Assembly: GCA_905233405.1 (NCBI GenBank)
Contig: CAJOEG010000031.1
Span: 1-28,149 of the forward strand
Length of the DNA: 28,149 nucleotides
Origin: an uncultured Bacteroidales bacterium
Lineage (GTDB): Bacteria; Bacteroidota; Bacteroidia; Bacteroidales; ML635J-15
Reading direction: 5' to 3'
In this document: positions 1 to 7,265 of the stretch, in pieces
How the letters are laid out: each line of letters begins with the position of its first letter
Position numbering within the stretch: the stretch's first letter is position 1
Program-made: the position numbers and the translations under genes
The notes under the pieces: model-generated
What the model saw: the letters and a program-made list of their open reading frames with translations, nothing else
Database searches by the model: none
What the model was told of the DNA's origin: nothing

Positions 1-1185
1 GCAAAGGCTAAGGAAACTCTTGGCTCTGTTCCCGAACGCATCGAGGTTTACCTGAGCGACAATGTGCTGAAAAATGCAATGGGCGTTGGTATCCCTGGTA
101 CTGGAATGATTGGTTTGCCTATTTCTATTGCGTTGGGTGCCTTGGTAGGTAAGTCGGAATATGGACTCGAGGTGCTGAAGGATGTGAACGCCGACAGCAT
201 TGCCAAAGGCAAGCAGATGATTGACGAAAAGCGTATCAGCATAAAGCGCAAGACTGGAATCACCGAAAAACTCTACATCGAGGCAATTTGCTTTGCTGGA
301 AACGATTCGGCAAAAGCCATAATCGCCTGCGGACATACAAATTTTATTCACATTTCACGCAAAGATGAGGTAATTTTCGAAAAAAAGGTTGATTCTTCGG
401 AATGCAAGAACTCGGAATGTTGCCACCTAAGTATGCGCAAGGTTTTCGATTTTGCCACTACTGCTCCTATCGATGAGATTTCTTTTATTCTCGAAGCAGG
501 TAAGATGAACATGTCCATTGCCGAGGAATCATTCAACAATAATTTTGGTCATACTTTGGGCAAGATGTTGCACGGACATCAGCACGATTCACTTTTCGGG
601 AATGGCATTTTCAAGGATATTGTCTCATATACTTCTGCTGCCTGCGACGCCCGCATGGCTGGCTGTCCGAGTCCGGTAATGAGCAACTCAGGCAGTGGAA
701 ACCAAGGCATTGCGACTACAGTTCCAGTGTGCATTTATGCTCGTGATACCAAGCAACCAGAAGAAAAGCTGATAAGAGCATTGATTTTAAGCAACTTGAC
801 ATCAATCTATATCAAGCAGAGCCTTGGTCGCTTGTCGGCTTTGTGCGGCTGCGTGGTTGCATCTACTGGTTCGAGCTGTGGCATAACCTACCTTATGGGT
901 GGAACCTACGAGCAGATTTGCTATTCAGTGAAGAATATGATTGCAAACATTACCGGTATGATTTGCGACGGTGCTAAGCCTAGCTGTTCACTCAAAATTG
1001 CCACTGGAATTTCATCTGCTGCATTTTCGTCGATGCTTGCTATGGAAAACCATTGTGTTTCGTGCGTTGAGGGAATTATTGATGAGGATGTTGACGATTG
1101 CATCCGCAATCTTACTCTCATTGGTACTTCAGGCATGAACGAAACCGACCATTATGTATTGGACATAATGACTTCGAAGAAGTAG
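1..1185 (+). CDS. UPF0597 / L-cysteine desulfidase-like protein, 5' partial
   Basis: The open frame enters at base 1 and stops at TAG 1183-1185, so the N-terminus lies outside the window; about 394 residues are visible. The signature SNSGSGNQGI (about base 685), the glycine-rich GVGIPGTGM stretch near the start and many cysteines (ECKNSECCHL, LCGCVVASTGSSC, CDGAKPSC) fit the UPF0597 family (E. coli YhaM/CyuA, archaeal L-cysteine desulfidase), often annotated as serine dehydratase alpha-like. Characterised members use an oxygen-sensitive Fe-S cluster to break L-cysteine into pyruvate, ammonia and sulfide in the cytoplasm; the cysteines here are compatible with that, but the substrate is inferred. 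It converges with dtd with only 4 bp between the stop codons. A frame start at GTG 64 would cut into conserved sequence and is unlikely to be the true start. Confidence 0.85.
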   Translation, partial: AKAKETLGSVPERIEVYLSDNVLKNAMGVGIPGTGMIGLPISIALGALVGKSEYGLEVLKDVNADSIAKGKQMIDEKRISIKRKTGITEKLYIEAICFAGNDSAKAIIACGHTNFIHISRKDEVIFEKKVDSSECKNSECCHLSMRKVFDFATTAPIDEISFILEAGKMNMSIAEESFNNNFGHTLGKMLHGHQHDSLFGNGIFKDIVSYTSAACDARMAGCPSPVMSNSGSGNQGIATTVPVCIYARDTKQPEEKLIRALILSNLTSIYIKQSLGRLSALCGCVVASTGSSCGITYLMGGTYEQICYSVKNMIANITGMICDGAKPSCSLKIATGISSAAFSSMLAMENHCVSCVEGIIDEDVDDCIRNLTLIGTSGMNETDHYVLDIMTSKK

Positions 1186-1189
1186 AAAG

Positions 1190-1642
1190 TTATATCCTAT
1201 TTTTCGAATCAATGATTATTGTCACTGGTCCGTCGTTGAGGAGTTCTATCTTCATGTCGGCTCCAAAAATGCCAGTGGCAGATTTTTTACCAGTTAGTGA
1301 GTTTACAGTTTCGATAAATTTGTTGTATAGTGGCTCTGAAATTTCTGGTTTTGCCGCATCTACATACGATGGACTGTTGCCCTTTTTAGTGCGTGCATGG
1401 AGTGTAAATTGACTTATTATCATAATTTCTCCGTCAATTTCGATGCATGATTTGTTCATAACACCGTCCTCGTCGTTGAAAATGCGGAGATTTACCATTT
1501 TGTTTGCTAGCCATTCAATATCTTCTGTTGTGTCGTCGTTTGTTATGCCTACGAATACGAGTATCCCCTGCCCTATTTTGGAAATTTCTTTACCATCTAC
1601 GGTGCATTTTGAATGTTTCACTCGTTGAATTAGAATTTTCAT
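1190..1642 (-). CDS. dtd: D-aminoacyl-tRNA deacylase
   Basis: A 150-residue protein, the usual length for bacterial DTD. It starts MKILIQRVKHSKC and carries the two family motifs: SQFTL (in ISQFTLHARTKKGNSPS), which holds the catalytic threonine region, and the C-terminal GPVT (NDGPVTIII), which supplies the cross-subunit Gly-cisPro that rejects L-amino acids. The enzyme is a cytosolic homodimer that hydrolyses D-aminoacyl-tRNA (and glycyl-tRNA-Ala) to protect translation. The start is ATG at 1642, with an A-rich leader and no clear Shine-Dalgarno sequence. It lies 168 bp downstream of ade on the same strand; two parS-like sites sit in that gap, so independent transcription is possible. No defect is visible. 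Confidence 0.96.
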   Translation of the reverse strand: MKILIQRVKHSKCTVDGKEISKIGQGILVFVGITNDDTTEDIEWLANKMVNLRIFNDEDGVMNKSCIEIDGEIMIISQFTLHARTKKGNSPSYVDAAKPEISEPLYNKFIETVNSLTGKKSATGIFGADMKIELLNDGPVTIIIDSKNRI

Positions 1643-1685
1643 ATATTTTGAAGTTTAATATTTTGATTTATAGTTAGTTATTTGA

Positions 1686-1701
1686 TGTTTCATGTGGAAC
1701 A
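1686..1701. promoter_or_regulatory. parS-like site 1 (degenerate)
   Basis: TGTTTCATGTGGAACA matches 14 of 16 bases of the widely conserved ParB-binding parS palindrome TGTTTCACGTGAAACA. It lies in the dtd-ade gap, 104 bp from site 2. ParB binding is inferred. Confidence 0.5.
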
Positions 1702-1719
1702 ATGTTTCAAAAACCTCGC

Positions 1720-1741
1720 TGGCTGAGCGGAGTTGAAGCCA
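1720..1741. repeat. small imperfect palindrome (dispersed-repeat type)
   Basis: A 22-bp element with arms TGGCT and AGCCA around a GAGCGGAGTTG core. The GCTGAGCGGAGT-GAAGC wording resembles intergenic palindromic repeats found in many bacterial genomes. There is a single copy in this window, between two parS-like sites. Confidence 0.35.
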
Positions 1742-1789
1742 AGTTATAAATATAACATCTAAATCTTTTATTATAAATATATTACATAT

Positions 1790-1805
1790 TGTTTCACATG
1801 AAACA
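1790..1805. promoter_or_regulatory. parS-like site 2
   Basis: TGTTTCACATGAAACA matches 15 of 16 bases of consensus parS. It lies 5 bp beyond the ade stop codon. The same 16-mer recurs at 3460-3475, and the identity extends to 21 bp (1788-1808 against 3458-3478). Confidence 0.6.
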
Positions 1806-1810
1806 TTTAG

Positions 1811-3442
1811 TTATTTTACAAACAAATCAGTTATCTTGAATTTATCCACATCAAACAAGCCCTTGTCTCCTAACTTGAGACTTGGAATTACCAGAAGCGA
1901 CATAAACGAAAGTGTCATGAATGGAGATGCAAGCCTGCAGCCATTACTCTTTACGATGTGATTCATTCGGCTATACATATCGCTGATTCGTTCACAGCTT
2001 TGTTGCGTCATCAGTCCAGCAAACTCAAGCGGCAAGGTGTAGTAGTCCATACCTTTTACATAACACATTCCACCTTTGTTGTCGATGATTTCATTAATTG
2101 CTTTTACGATGTCTTCATCAGTAGTACCAACGGCAATTATATTGTGGCTGTCGTGTGCCACCGATGTTGCGATTGCTCCAGCGGTAAGGCCAAATCCATT
2201 AATGAATCCTATCTGTGGTTTTGCGTCTTTCGAGTAACGGTTCATCACAGCAATTTTAAGTATGTCGTTCTTAGTGTCGGAAACAACATTGCCATCCTCT
2301 ACCCTAGCCTTCTCGATAATACAATTTGTGAGTAATTCGTTTTCGATAATTTCAATAACCTTTATCTTTTGCGACTTTGGTTCTATTCTTACATCGACTT
2401 CCGAAATTCTTTGTGCATTGAAATTGTTGATGGGCTGGATATTTTTTGTGCTAAACAAAATTCGGCCATTCGAGTAAACAGTGTTACCATTAATTATTGT
2501 CTCTTGAATATTGAATGATTTTAGGTCATCAACAATAATCATGTCGGCATAATCTTTTTCGCGAAGAAGTCCGATAGGAAGATTATAATGTTTAACCGGA
2601 TTGACACATGCTGCAGTAAGTAGGTCAAAAATGTCAATTTTGTACTTTATGCCCATTTTCAATATTTTGTTAATGTGTCCAAATTTTAAAAGGTCGTCGG
2701 GGTGTGAATCATCCGTAGAAATCATTACTGATTTATTGAATTTAGAAATTAGGGGGTATAAAGCATCAAAATTCTTTGCTGCCGAACCTTCGCGGATAAG
2801 AATTTTCATGCCAAGGTTTATTTTTTCGATTGCTTCGTCAATGTCTCTACATTCATGGTCGGTGCTTATTCCAGCGTTGATATATTTTTTCAAGTTGTCG
2901 CCACTGACTTGCGGAGAGTGACCATCGATAACGGCACCGTGTTTCTTTGCAACTTCGAGCTTTGCCAGAACCTCTGGGTCATCGAATATAACGCCAGGAT
3001 AATTCATCATTTCACCAAGTACTTTCAAACTATATTTTGTAAAAATCTTGTCAATATTTTCAGCATCTAATGTAGCTCCAGAGGTCTCGAATGTGGTTGC
3101 TGGAACACAAGACGGAACACAGTAGAATGTTTTCAAAGGTGTTGATTCTGAGTTTTTTATCATAAAATCAATACCTTTTTCTCCAAGCACATTCGCAATT
3201 TCGTGTGGGTCGGTCACAACTCCAATAGTACCATTCTTGACTGCAACCTTAGCAAATTCACTTGGTATCATCATTGTGCTTTCAATATGAATGTGCGAAT
3301 CAATCAGACCTGGCAAAATATATACTTCGCTCGTAGTATCCTTTTGAGAGATTTTTACAATCCTATCATTCTCGATTGTGATTTCACCCTTGAATATTTT
3401 TCTGTTGAGAACATCAACAATGTTACCTTCTATTTTTCTCAT
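1811..3442 (-). CDS. ade: adenine deaminase
   Basis: A 543-residue metal-dependent amidohydrolase that converts adenine to hypoxanthine and ammonia in purine salvage. The metal-binding signature PGLIDSHIHIESTMM is near residue 43, followed by VTDPHEIANVLG, a second histidine motif VIDGHSP, the late aspartate/histidine region STDDSHPDD, and the adenine-deaminase-specific C-terminal domain (GAIATSVAHDSHNIIAVG and the DNKGG loop). Length and domain order match bacterial Ade. The start is ATG 3442 (MRKIEGNIVDVLNRK). It lies 89 bp downstream of mnmG on the same strand. The gene is bracketed by two identical parS-like 16-mers, one 17 bp upstream of the start and one 5 bp past the stop, so it sits inside what may be a ParB-bound segment. 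No TAnnTTTG promoter was found directly upstream. Confidence 0.95.
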   Translation of the reverse strand: MRKIEGNIVDVLNRKIFKGEITIENDRIVKISQKDTTSEVYILPGLIDSHIHIESTMMIPSEFAKVAVKNGTIGVVTDPHEIANVLGEKGIDFMIKNSESTPLKTFYCVPSCVPATTFETSGATLDAENIDKIFTKYSLKVLGEMMNYPGVIFDDPEVLAKLEVAKKHGAVIDGHSPQVSGDNLKKYINAGISTDHECRDIDEAIEKINLGMKILIREGSAAKNFDALYPLISKFNKSVMISTDDSHPDDLLKFGHINKILKMGIKYKIDIFDLLTAACVNPVKHYNLPIGLLREKDYADMIIVDDLKSFNIQETIINGNTVYSNGRILFSTKNIQPINNFNAQRISEVDVRIEPKSQKIKVIEIIENELLTNCIIEKARVEDGNVVSDTKNDILKIAVMNRYSKDAKPQIGFINGFGLTAGAIATSVAHDSHNIIAVGTTDEDIVKAINEIIDNKGGMCYVKGMDYYTLPLEFAGLMTQQSCERISDMYSRMNHIVKSNGCRLASPFMTLSFMSLLVIPSLKLGDKGLFDVDKFKITDLFVK

Positions 3443-3459
3443 TATCTTATTGTTATAAT

Positions 3460-3475
3460 TGTTTCACATGAAACA
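3460..3475. promoter_or_regulatory. parS-like site 3
   Basis: A second exact copy of TGTTTCACATGAAACA (15 of 16 bases of consensus parS), between the mnmG stop and the ade start. Being so close to the ade start, it could also act as an operator. Confidence 0.6.
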
Positions 3476-3531
3476 TTTGTTGTTTATTTTATATTAGAGT
3501 CTTCCATTCGACAAGCTTGAATAGTGTCAAT

Positions 3532-5409
3532 TTACCTTCCCATTAACACCAATAGCACACTAATGTCGGATGGAGAAACACCGCTTATTCGTGATGCTTG
3601 ACCAATGGTGTGAGGATTAATTTTCATCAGTTTCTGTCGAGCTTCGGTAGAGAGAGAATTCACTTCTGCATAGTTAATTTTTCCTTCGATTACGATATTT
3701 TCAAGTCGTTTCAATTTATCAGCAATGAGTTTCTCTCGCTCAATGTAGCCGGAGTATTTCAGCAGTATTTCGGCAGCATCAACTATCTCGTCCTTCTTGT
3801 CGCCAAAGCCTGAAACAAGTGTGTCAAGTTCATTGTCGAAACGGCATAAATCCTTGATTTTCACTTGTGGACGAGTGATAATATTGTTCATCTTTATGCT
3901 TTGTTTTAGCTCCGAACTTCCTAATTCAGAGAGCATTTCGTTGATAGTTTCTGGTTTACAACTTTTATTGTTGCAGAAATCAATGAGCTGGTCGCGCTTT
4001 GCAATCTTTTCTTCAAAAACTCGTAAGCGTTCATCTGTTGCTAGACCAATATTATGCGAAAGTTCTGTGAGCCTAACATCGCAGTTATCCTGACGGAGAA
4101 GTATGCGGAATTCGGCTCGCGAAGTGAACATTCTGTAAGGTTCGTCAACACCCTTAGTGATAAGATCATCTATAAGAACACCTATGTAGGCCTGGTCGCG
4201 GTTGAGTGTGAATTCTGGTTTATCATTGATTTTCAAATGAGCGTTTATGCCTGCGATAATCCCCTGCCCTGCTGCTTCTTCGTAACCGGTTGTGCCGTTG
4301 ATTTGTCCTGCAAAATACAGATTTTCAATGAGTTTAGTCTCCAATGTGGCTTTCAGTTGGGTAGGGTGGAAGAAGTCGTATTCGATAGCATAGCCGGGAC
4401 GGAAAATCTTTGCATTTTCAAGGCCTTTGATTTTGCGCAAAGCTTGGTACTGCACATCTATCGGTAAAGACGACGAGAAGCCATTGAGGTAAAATTCCAC
4501 TGAGGTCTCCCCTTCTGGTTCGAGGAAAAGCTGGTGCTTGTCCTTATCTGGAAAAGTGACAAGTTTTGTCTCGATGCTCGGGCAGTAGCGTGGACCTATG
4601 CTCTTTATAGTTCCGTCGTACAGTGGCGAATCCTTAAGTCCTTGACGCAGAGTATCATGAACTTCTTCGCTGGTGTATGTAATATAGCAACTGCGTTGTT
4701 TCAGGAAATGCTGGTTGTAGTTGTGCATGTACGAGAACGGAATTATGGTTTCGTCACCGCTTTGTTCTTGAAGCTCAGAAAAATCGATGGTGCGGCCGTC
4801 GATTCTTACTGGGGTTCCTGTCTTCATGCGGTCGTAGGTAAAACCAAGTTCTGCGAGGTTCTGTGTAAGTCCAACAGCTGCTGGTTCCGATATTCTTCCG
4901 CCTTCGAAATGGCTATGTCCTATGTGCATCAGACCATTAAGGAAAGTACCAGTAGTAAGGATTACAGCTTTGGCATAAACCTTTATTCCGAGGTAGGTTT
5001 CTATTCCGCAGACTCGATTATTTTCTACAATTACCTTATTTACAGTATCTTGTAGAAATGAAACATTCTTTATCGCTTCTAGCTGACTTCGCCATTCTCC
5101 GCTGAAGACCATTCGGTCGCACTGGGCGCGTGGGCTCCACATTGCTGGACCTTTCGACATGTTGAGCATTCGGAACTGTATCATAGCCTTGTCGGTAACG
5201 ATTCCCGAAAGTCCGCCAAGTGCATCTATCTCCTTGACAATCTGACCTTTGGCAACTCCACCCATAGCAGGGTTGCACGACATCTGTGCGATTTTGTTCA
5301 TGTCGATTGTTACGAGCAGCACTTTGCTTCCCATATTTGCCGCTGCTGCTGCAGCTTCGCAGCCTGCATGTCCAGCACCAACTACTATAACATCGTAATT
5401 TTCAGTCAT
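3532..5409 (-). CDS. mnmG: tRNA U34 5-carboxymethylaminomethyl synthesis enzyme, FAD subunit
   Basis: A 625-residue MnmG (GidA), full length for the family. With MnmE it installs the cmnm5 or nm5 group on U34 of tRNAs, using FAD and methylene-tetrahydrofolate. Visible features are the N-terminal dinucleotide-binding VVGAGHAGCEAA, the family signature SCNPAMGGVAKG with the catalytic-cysteine region, TTGTFLNG, RMKTGTPVRIDG, the second FAD-contact motif FAGQINGTTGYEEAAGQG and the helical C-terminal tail (QASRISGVSPSDISVLLV). The start is ATG 5409. In many bacteria mnmG lies near oriC with mnmE, rsmG and parAB; none of these is in the window, but parS-like sites lie just downstream. The upstream leader runs into REP-like DNA from 5438. 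Confidence 0.97.
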   Translation of the reverse strand: MTENYDVIVVGAGHAGCEAAAAAANMGSKVLLVTIDMNKIAQMSCNPAMGGVAKGQIVKEIDALGGLSGIVTDKAMIQFRMLNMSKGPAMWSPRAQCDRMVFSGEWRSQLEAIKNVSFLQDTVNKVIVENNRVCGIETYLGIKVYAKAVILTTGTFLNGLMHIGHSHFEGGRISEPAAVGLTQNLAELGFTYDRMKTGTPVRIDGRTIDFSELQEQSGDETIIPFSYMHNYNQHFLKQRSCYITYTSEEVHDTLRQGLKDSPLYDGTIKSIGPRYCPSIETKLVTFPDKDKHQLFLEPEGETSVEFYLNGFSSSLPIDVQYQALRKIKGLENAKIFRPGYAIEYDFFHPTQLKATLETKLIENLYFAGQINGTTGYEEAAGQGIIAGINAHLKINDKPEFTLNRDQAYIGVLIDDLITKGVDEPYRMFTSRAEFRILLRQDNCDVRLTELSHNIGLATDERLRVFEEKIAKRDQLIDFCNNKSCKPETINEMLSELGSSELKQSIKMNNIITRPQVKIKDLCRFDNELDTLVSGFGDKKDEIVDAAEILLKYSGYIEREKLIADKLKRLENIVIEGKINYAEVNSLSTEARQKLMKINPHTIGQASRISGVSPSDISVLLVLMGR

Positions 5410-5437
5410 TTATTTATCTATTTATATCTGTTTATGC

Positions 5438-5634
5438 AACGGGCGCTGCCCGATGTTGGATGCTTTTGCCCTTTCAGGGCGTGAAAACTGAGGGTGTCCA
5501 ATGATGTTGGCTTTTGTCCTTTCTGGACGGATATTAGTAATTGGCGGCCAGAAGGGCCAATGAGCATGCAGCTTGAGGCAACGCCTCTGGCTGATGTGCG
5601 TGAATATCCGCGCCCTGAAGGGGCAAAAGCGGTA
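5438..5634. repeat. REP-like palindrome cluster, left flank of RAYT
   Basis: At least three palindromic units. The first (5438-5481) has two hairpins: GGGCGCTGCCC and then GCCCTTTCAGGGC preceded by GCTTTT. A degenerate copy lies at 5494-5530 (TGTCCTTTCTGGACG). An inverted copy lies at 5608-5630 (CGCCCTGAAGGGGC then AAAAGCGG), giving a BIME-like head-to-head arrangement. A separate arm pair TTGGC/GCCAA lies at 5541-5560. The same two-hairpin unit recurs on the other side of the transposase gene. Confidence 0.8.
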
Positions 5635-5637
5635 GTT

Positions 5638-6093
5638 TCAGTCGGTAAATACATATTTTTCATCATATTCAACATTGTAGAGTTTAAGGAATTGTATGTA
5701 TTCGGTCTGAAAAGTCTTTTTTGCGTGATGTTGCTTTTGGTTCTGCACATATCGAATTGTTTTGTCAACTACGGATTGACTTATAGAGAATACTCCATAT
5801 CCTCCTTGCCATGCAAAATTCTTATATTTAGGCGAGAGCGTTTTTATCCATCTGCTACTGTTACGTTTCATTTCTTCGACTAGGTGTGCGACGTTCTCAT
5901 TTCGTGATAGCAAGCAGACTGCGTGTATATGGTTAGCAACACCGCCAACTTGAAGTGTCTGACAGCCAGTTGTATTGATTAGTTCTCCTATGTAGCTGTG
6001 GACGCGCTCCCAATGTTCTTCATCGATTGTTGGGCTAGTACATTTCACATGGAAGACAATGTGTAGGTATATTTTAGAAAGTGATTGTGCCAT
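5638..6093 (-). CDS. REP-associated tyrosine transposase (Y1/IS200-like, RAYT)
   Basis: A 151-residue Y1 HUH-type protein. It starts MAQSLSKIYLHIVFHVK, typical of IS200-like transposases, and has the HUH metal motif HIH in VANHIHAVCLL (about residues 52-62). Tyrosine in the helix IRYVQNQKQHHAKKTF (about residues 113-128) is the likely single-strand nucleophile. Family members cut and rejoin single-stranded DNA at REP hairpins and are single-copy, domesticated-looking genes. REP-like two-hairpin units lie directly on both sides (5438-5634 and 6138-6361), the arrangement expected of a RAYT with its own REP family. The start is ATG 6093, and the gene looks intact. Autonomous transposition is not expected because no IS ends are visible. 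Confidence 0.87.
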   Translation of the reverse strand: MAQSLSKIYLHIVFHVKCTSPTIDEEHWERVHSYIGELINTTGCQTLQVGGVANHIHAVCLLSRNENVAHLVEEMKRNSSRWIKTLSPKYKNFAWQGGYGVFSISQSVVDKTIRYVQNQKQHHAKKTFQTEYIQFLKLYNVEYDEKYVFTD

Positions 6094-6137
6094 AATTTAT
6101 ATGCTTAAAAATGAATTGTTAGATGATGCGTGATTCT

Positions 6138-6361
6138 GCTTTTGCCCCTTCAGGGCGAGGCAACGTGCGGTGCCCGATTGTGATAGTTTTTGCCCCTTCG
6201 GGGTGATGCCAGAGGTTAAACGCTTTTGCCCTTTCAGGGCGGGTGCAGGTGTATTGTGTGAACAATGGGCGTTGCCCAATGTTGGGTGCGGTTTTGCCCC
6301 TGCGGGGCGGGACAACGGACGGTGTTCGATGATGATGGCTTCTGCCCCTGCGGGGCGGATG
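6138..6361. repeat. REP-like palindrome cluster, right flank of RAYT
   Basis: Five copies of the GCTTTTGCCCC-TTC-GGGGC hairpin in the same orientation, at about 6138-6157, 6186-6208, 6221-6243, 6285-6311 and 6343-6361. They alternate with a second hairpin of the type CAAYGGGCGTTGCCCRATG (for example 6263-6281). Loop and arm bases vary (TTC, TGC; CCCC/GGGG, CCC/GGG) while pairing is largely kept. One unit at 6313-6361 has a degenerate first hairpin. Confidence 0.82.
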
Positions 6362-6411
6362 TATGCCACAAGTTTTGGCAAAAAATAATTCTCTATGCCT
6401 ATTATAAATTG

Positions 6412-6428
6412 CTCCCCAACTTGAGGAG
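6412..6428. repeat. short palindrome CTCCCCAA/TTGAGGAG
   Basis: Eight-base arms with one mismatch (a possible G-U pair) around one base. It resembles dispersed intergenic palindromes of Bacteroidota and lies between the REP cluster and the DUF1016 remnant. Confidence 0.4.
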
Positions 6429-6479
6429 TAAACTTAGTTTGTTGATTATTAATGTAATGTAATGTGTTTGAATGGTTAT

Positions 6480-6576
6480 CACGATTCGCCTTTATCTGGC
6501 TTCTTCTATATCGCGAACTTAAATCTTTCAGCCACTGAGAATAGTCTTTGTCTAATATGCTGATTGGCTTTACCAT
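6480..6576 (-). pseudogene. N-terminal remnant of a DUF1016/YhcG-type nuclease gene
   Basis: From ATG 6576 the first ~32 residues (MVKPISILDKDYSQW, then LKDLSSRYRRSQIKAN) match the conserved start of DUF1016 N-terminal-domain proteins, whose full versions are over 300 residues and end in a PDDEXK nuclease domain. After that the frame stays open to 6097 but runs through palindromes and REP units, giving non-protein-like text (ALKGQK, RPAGA). I therefore read this as a truncated gene whose body has been lost or replaced by repeat DNA. The start codon and leader may still be functional. DUF1016 assignment is from memory of the family's N-terminus and should be tested by search. Confidence 0.6.
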
Positions 6577-6723
6577 AATGTTGTAAACATCTTAGTTTCT
6601 TATTGCTTTTATTATCAGTTATTTAGTATCTTTTACAATTTATCTCATTCAAATCGTCAAATGTAGTGAATAATGTTGGGATGTTGATAATTAAGTTTTT
6701 AACGCGGAAGTGTTAATTGGGTC

Positions 6724-6771
6724 TAACGGTCTCACAGGCTTGCAGGCAGACAGTCTGTTCGACTTTTAGCC
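6724..6771. repeat. 8-bp tandem array A (NNRCAGKC family)
   Basis: Six consecutive octamers with an exact 8-bp period. Units 2-4 fit NNRCAGKC (for example TCACAGGC, TTGCAGGC), unit 1 is the close variant TAACGGTC, and TGTTCGAC then TTTTAGCC follow. Array B at 17629 has the same order, including the TGYTCGAC unit. It lies in the 6577-6822 gap, where I see no gene. Confidence 0.7.
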
Positions 6772-6822
6772 TTTTCCACCCAAAATTTTTCTAAAAAAGA
6801 AATCATCATATAGATTTTTTTG

Positions 6823-6830
6823 TACTTTTG
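6823..6830 (+). promoter_or_regulatory. Bacteroidetes -7 box for the structured RNA
   Basis: TACTTTTG fits TAnnTTTG exactly. Transcription would begin near 6836-6838, just before the 5' arm of the RNA's outer stem. No clear -33 TTTG was seen. Confidence 0.6.
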
Positions 6831-6836
6831 TCTCGT

Positions 6837-7093
6837 TATACATTGCTTTTCGTTGTGAATGGCTGTATGACAGACATATAGAAAGACGTTGACTAACGTT
6901 TTATCTGCGGTACGTTCGAATCTGGTAAATTCAAAATTCTTCCGCACGGTAAGGCAGTGTTCAATGTCCATAGGTGTATATAATCTTTTGAATATACAAC
7001 GTGGGCTTCGGCATTGCTTATCCTCGGAAGATGGGCAATACCAGAGCCTGAACGTGCGGGATGAGCGATGAGTCTTGATTCCCACGTTTTTTT
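6837..7093 (+). ncRNA. structured non-coding RNA candidate (possibly 6S / Bacteroidales-1 type)
   Basis: A promoter box at 6823-6830 and a T-run at 7087-7093 bound a segment of about 255 nt without a convincing protein. The outer stem 6841-6851 pairs with 7060-7070 (10 of 11, two G-U). An inner stem CCGCACG 6942-6948 pairs with CGTGCGG 7053-7059, and AGGC 6952-6955 with GCCT 7046-7049. Local hairpins are CTGT/ACAG (6863-6873), ACGTT/AACGT (6886-6899) and GGCATTGC/GCAATACC (7010-7042, one mismatch). It lacks the marks of tmRNA, RNase P or SRP RNA. A long imperfect closed stem with a 5' bulge and a free-standing locus suggest a 6S-like RNA; that name is inference. An alternative pairing AACGTGGG 6998-7005 with CCCACGTT 7081-7088 could form a separate 3' domain. 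Confidence 0.55.
7053..7093 (+). terminator. intrinsic terminator of the structured RNA
   Basis: CGTGCGGGA at 7053-7061 can pair with TCCCACG at 7080-7086 (one bulged base), followed immediately by a run of T. Confidence 0.55.
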
Positions 7094-7265
7094 GTATGTG
7101 CTGATGTAATTTTTTGTTCCGAATAGGGAATCATCGGGTAAATGTAATAGTCAATATCGTGACAATGAGTGATATAAGACATTTTTGAAATTTAACTAAA
7201 AATTATCAAACCTACGACAAGTTTTGGCGTATGTGGTTTATAGATTTGTCGAAAAAATAAGTGCT

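Noticed and set aside
6905..6935. tRNA T-arm (GTTCGAATC)
   Set aside because: No matching 5-bp T stem, acceptor or anticodon arm around it.
6732..7085. 117-residue minus-strand protein
   Set aside because: It runs antisense through the structured RNA candidate and octamer array A, and has no recognisable domain or promoter.
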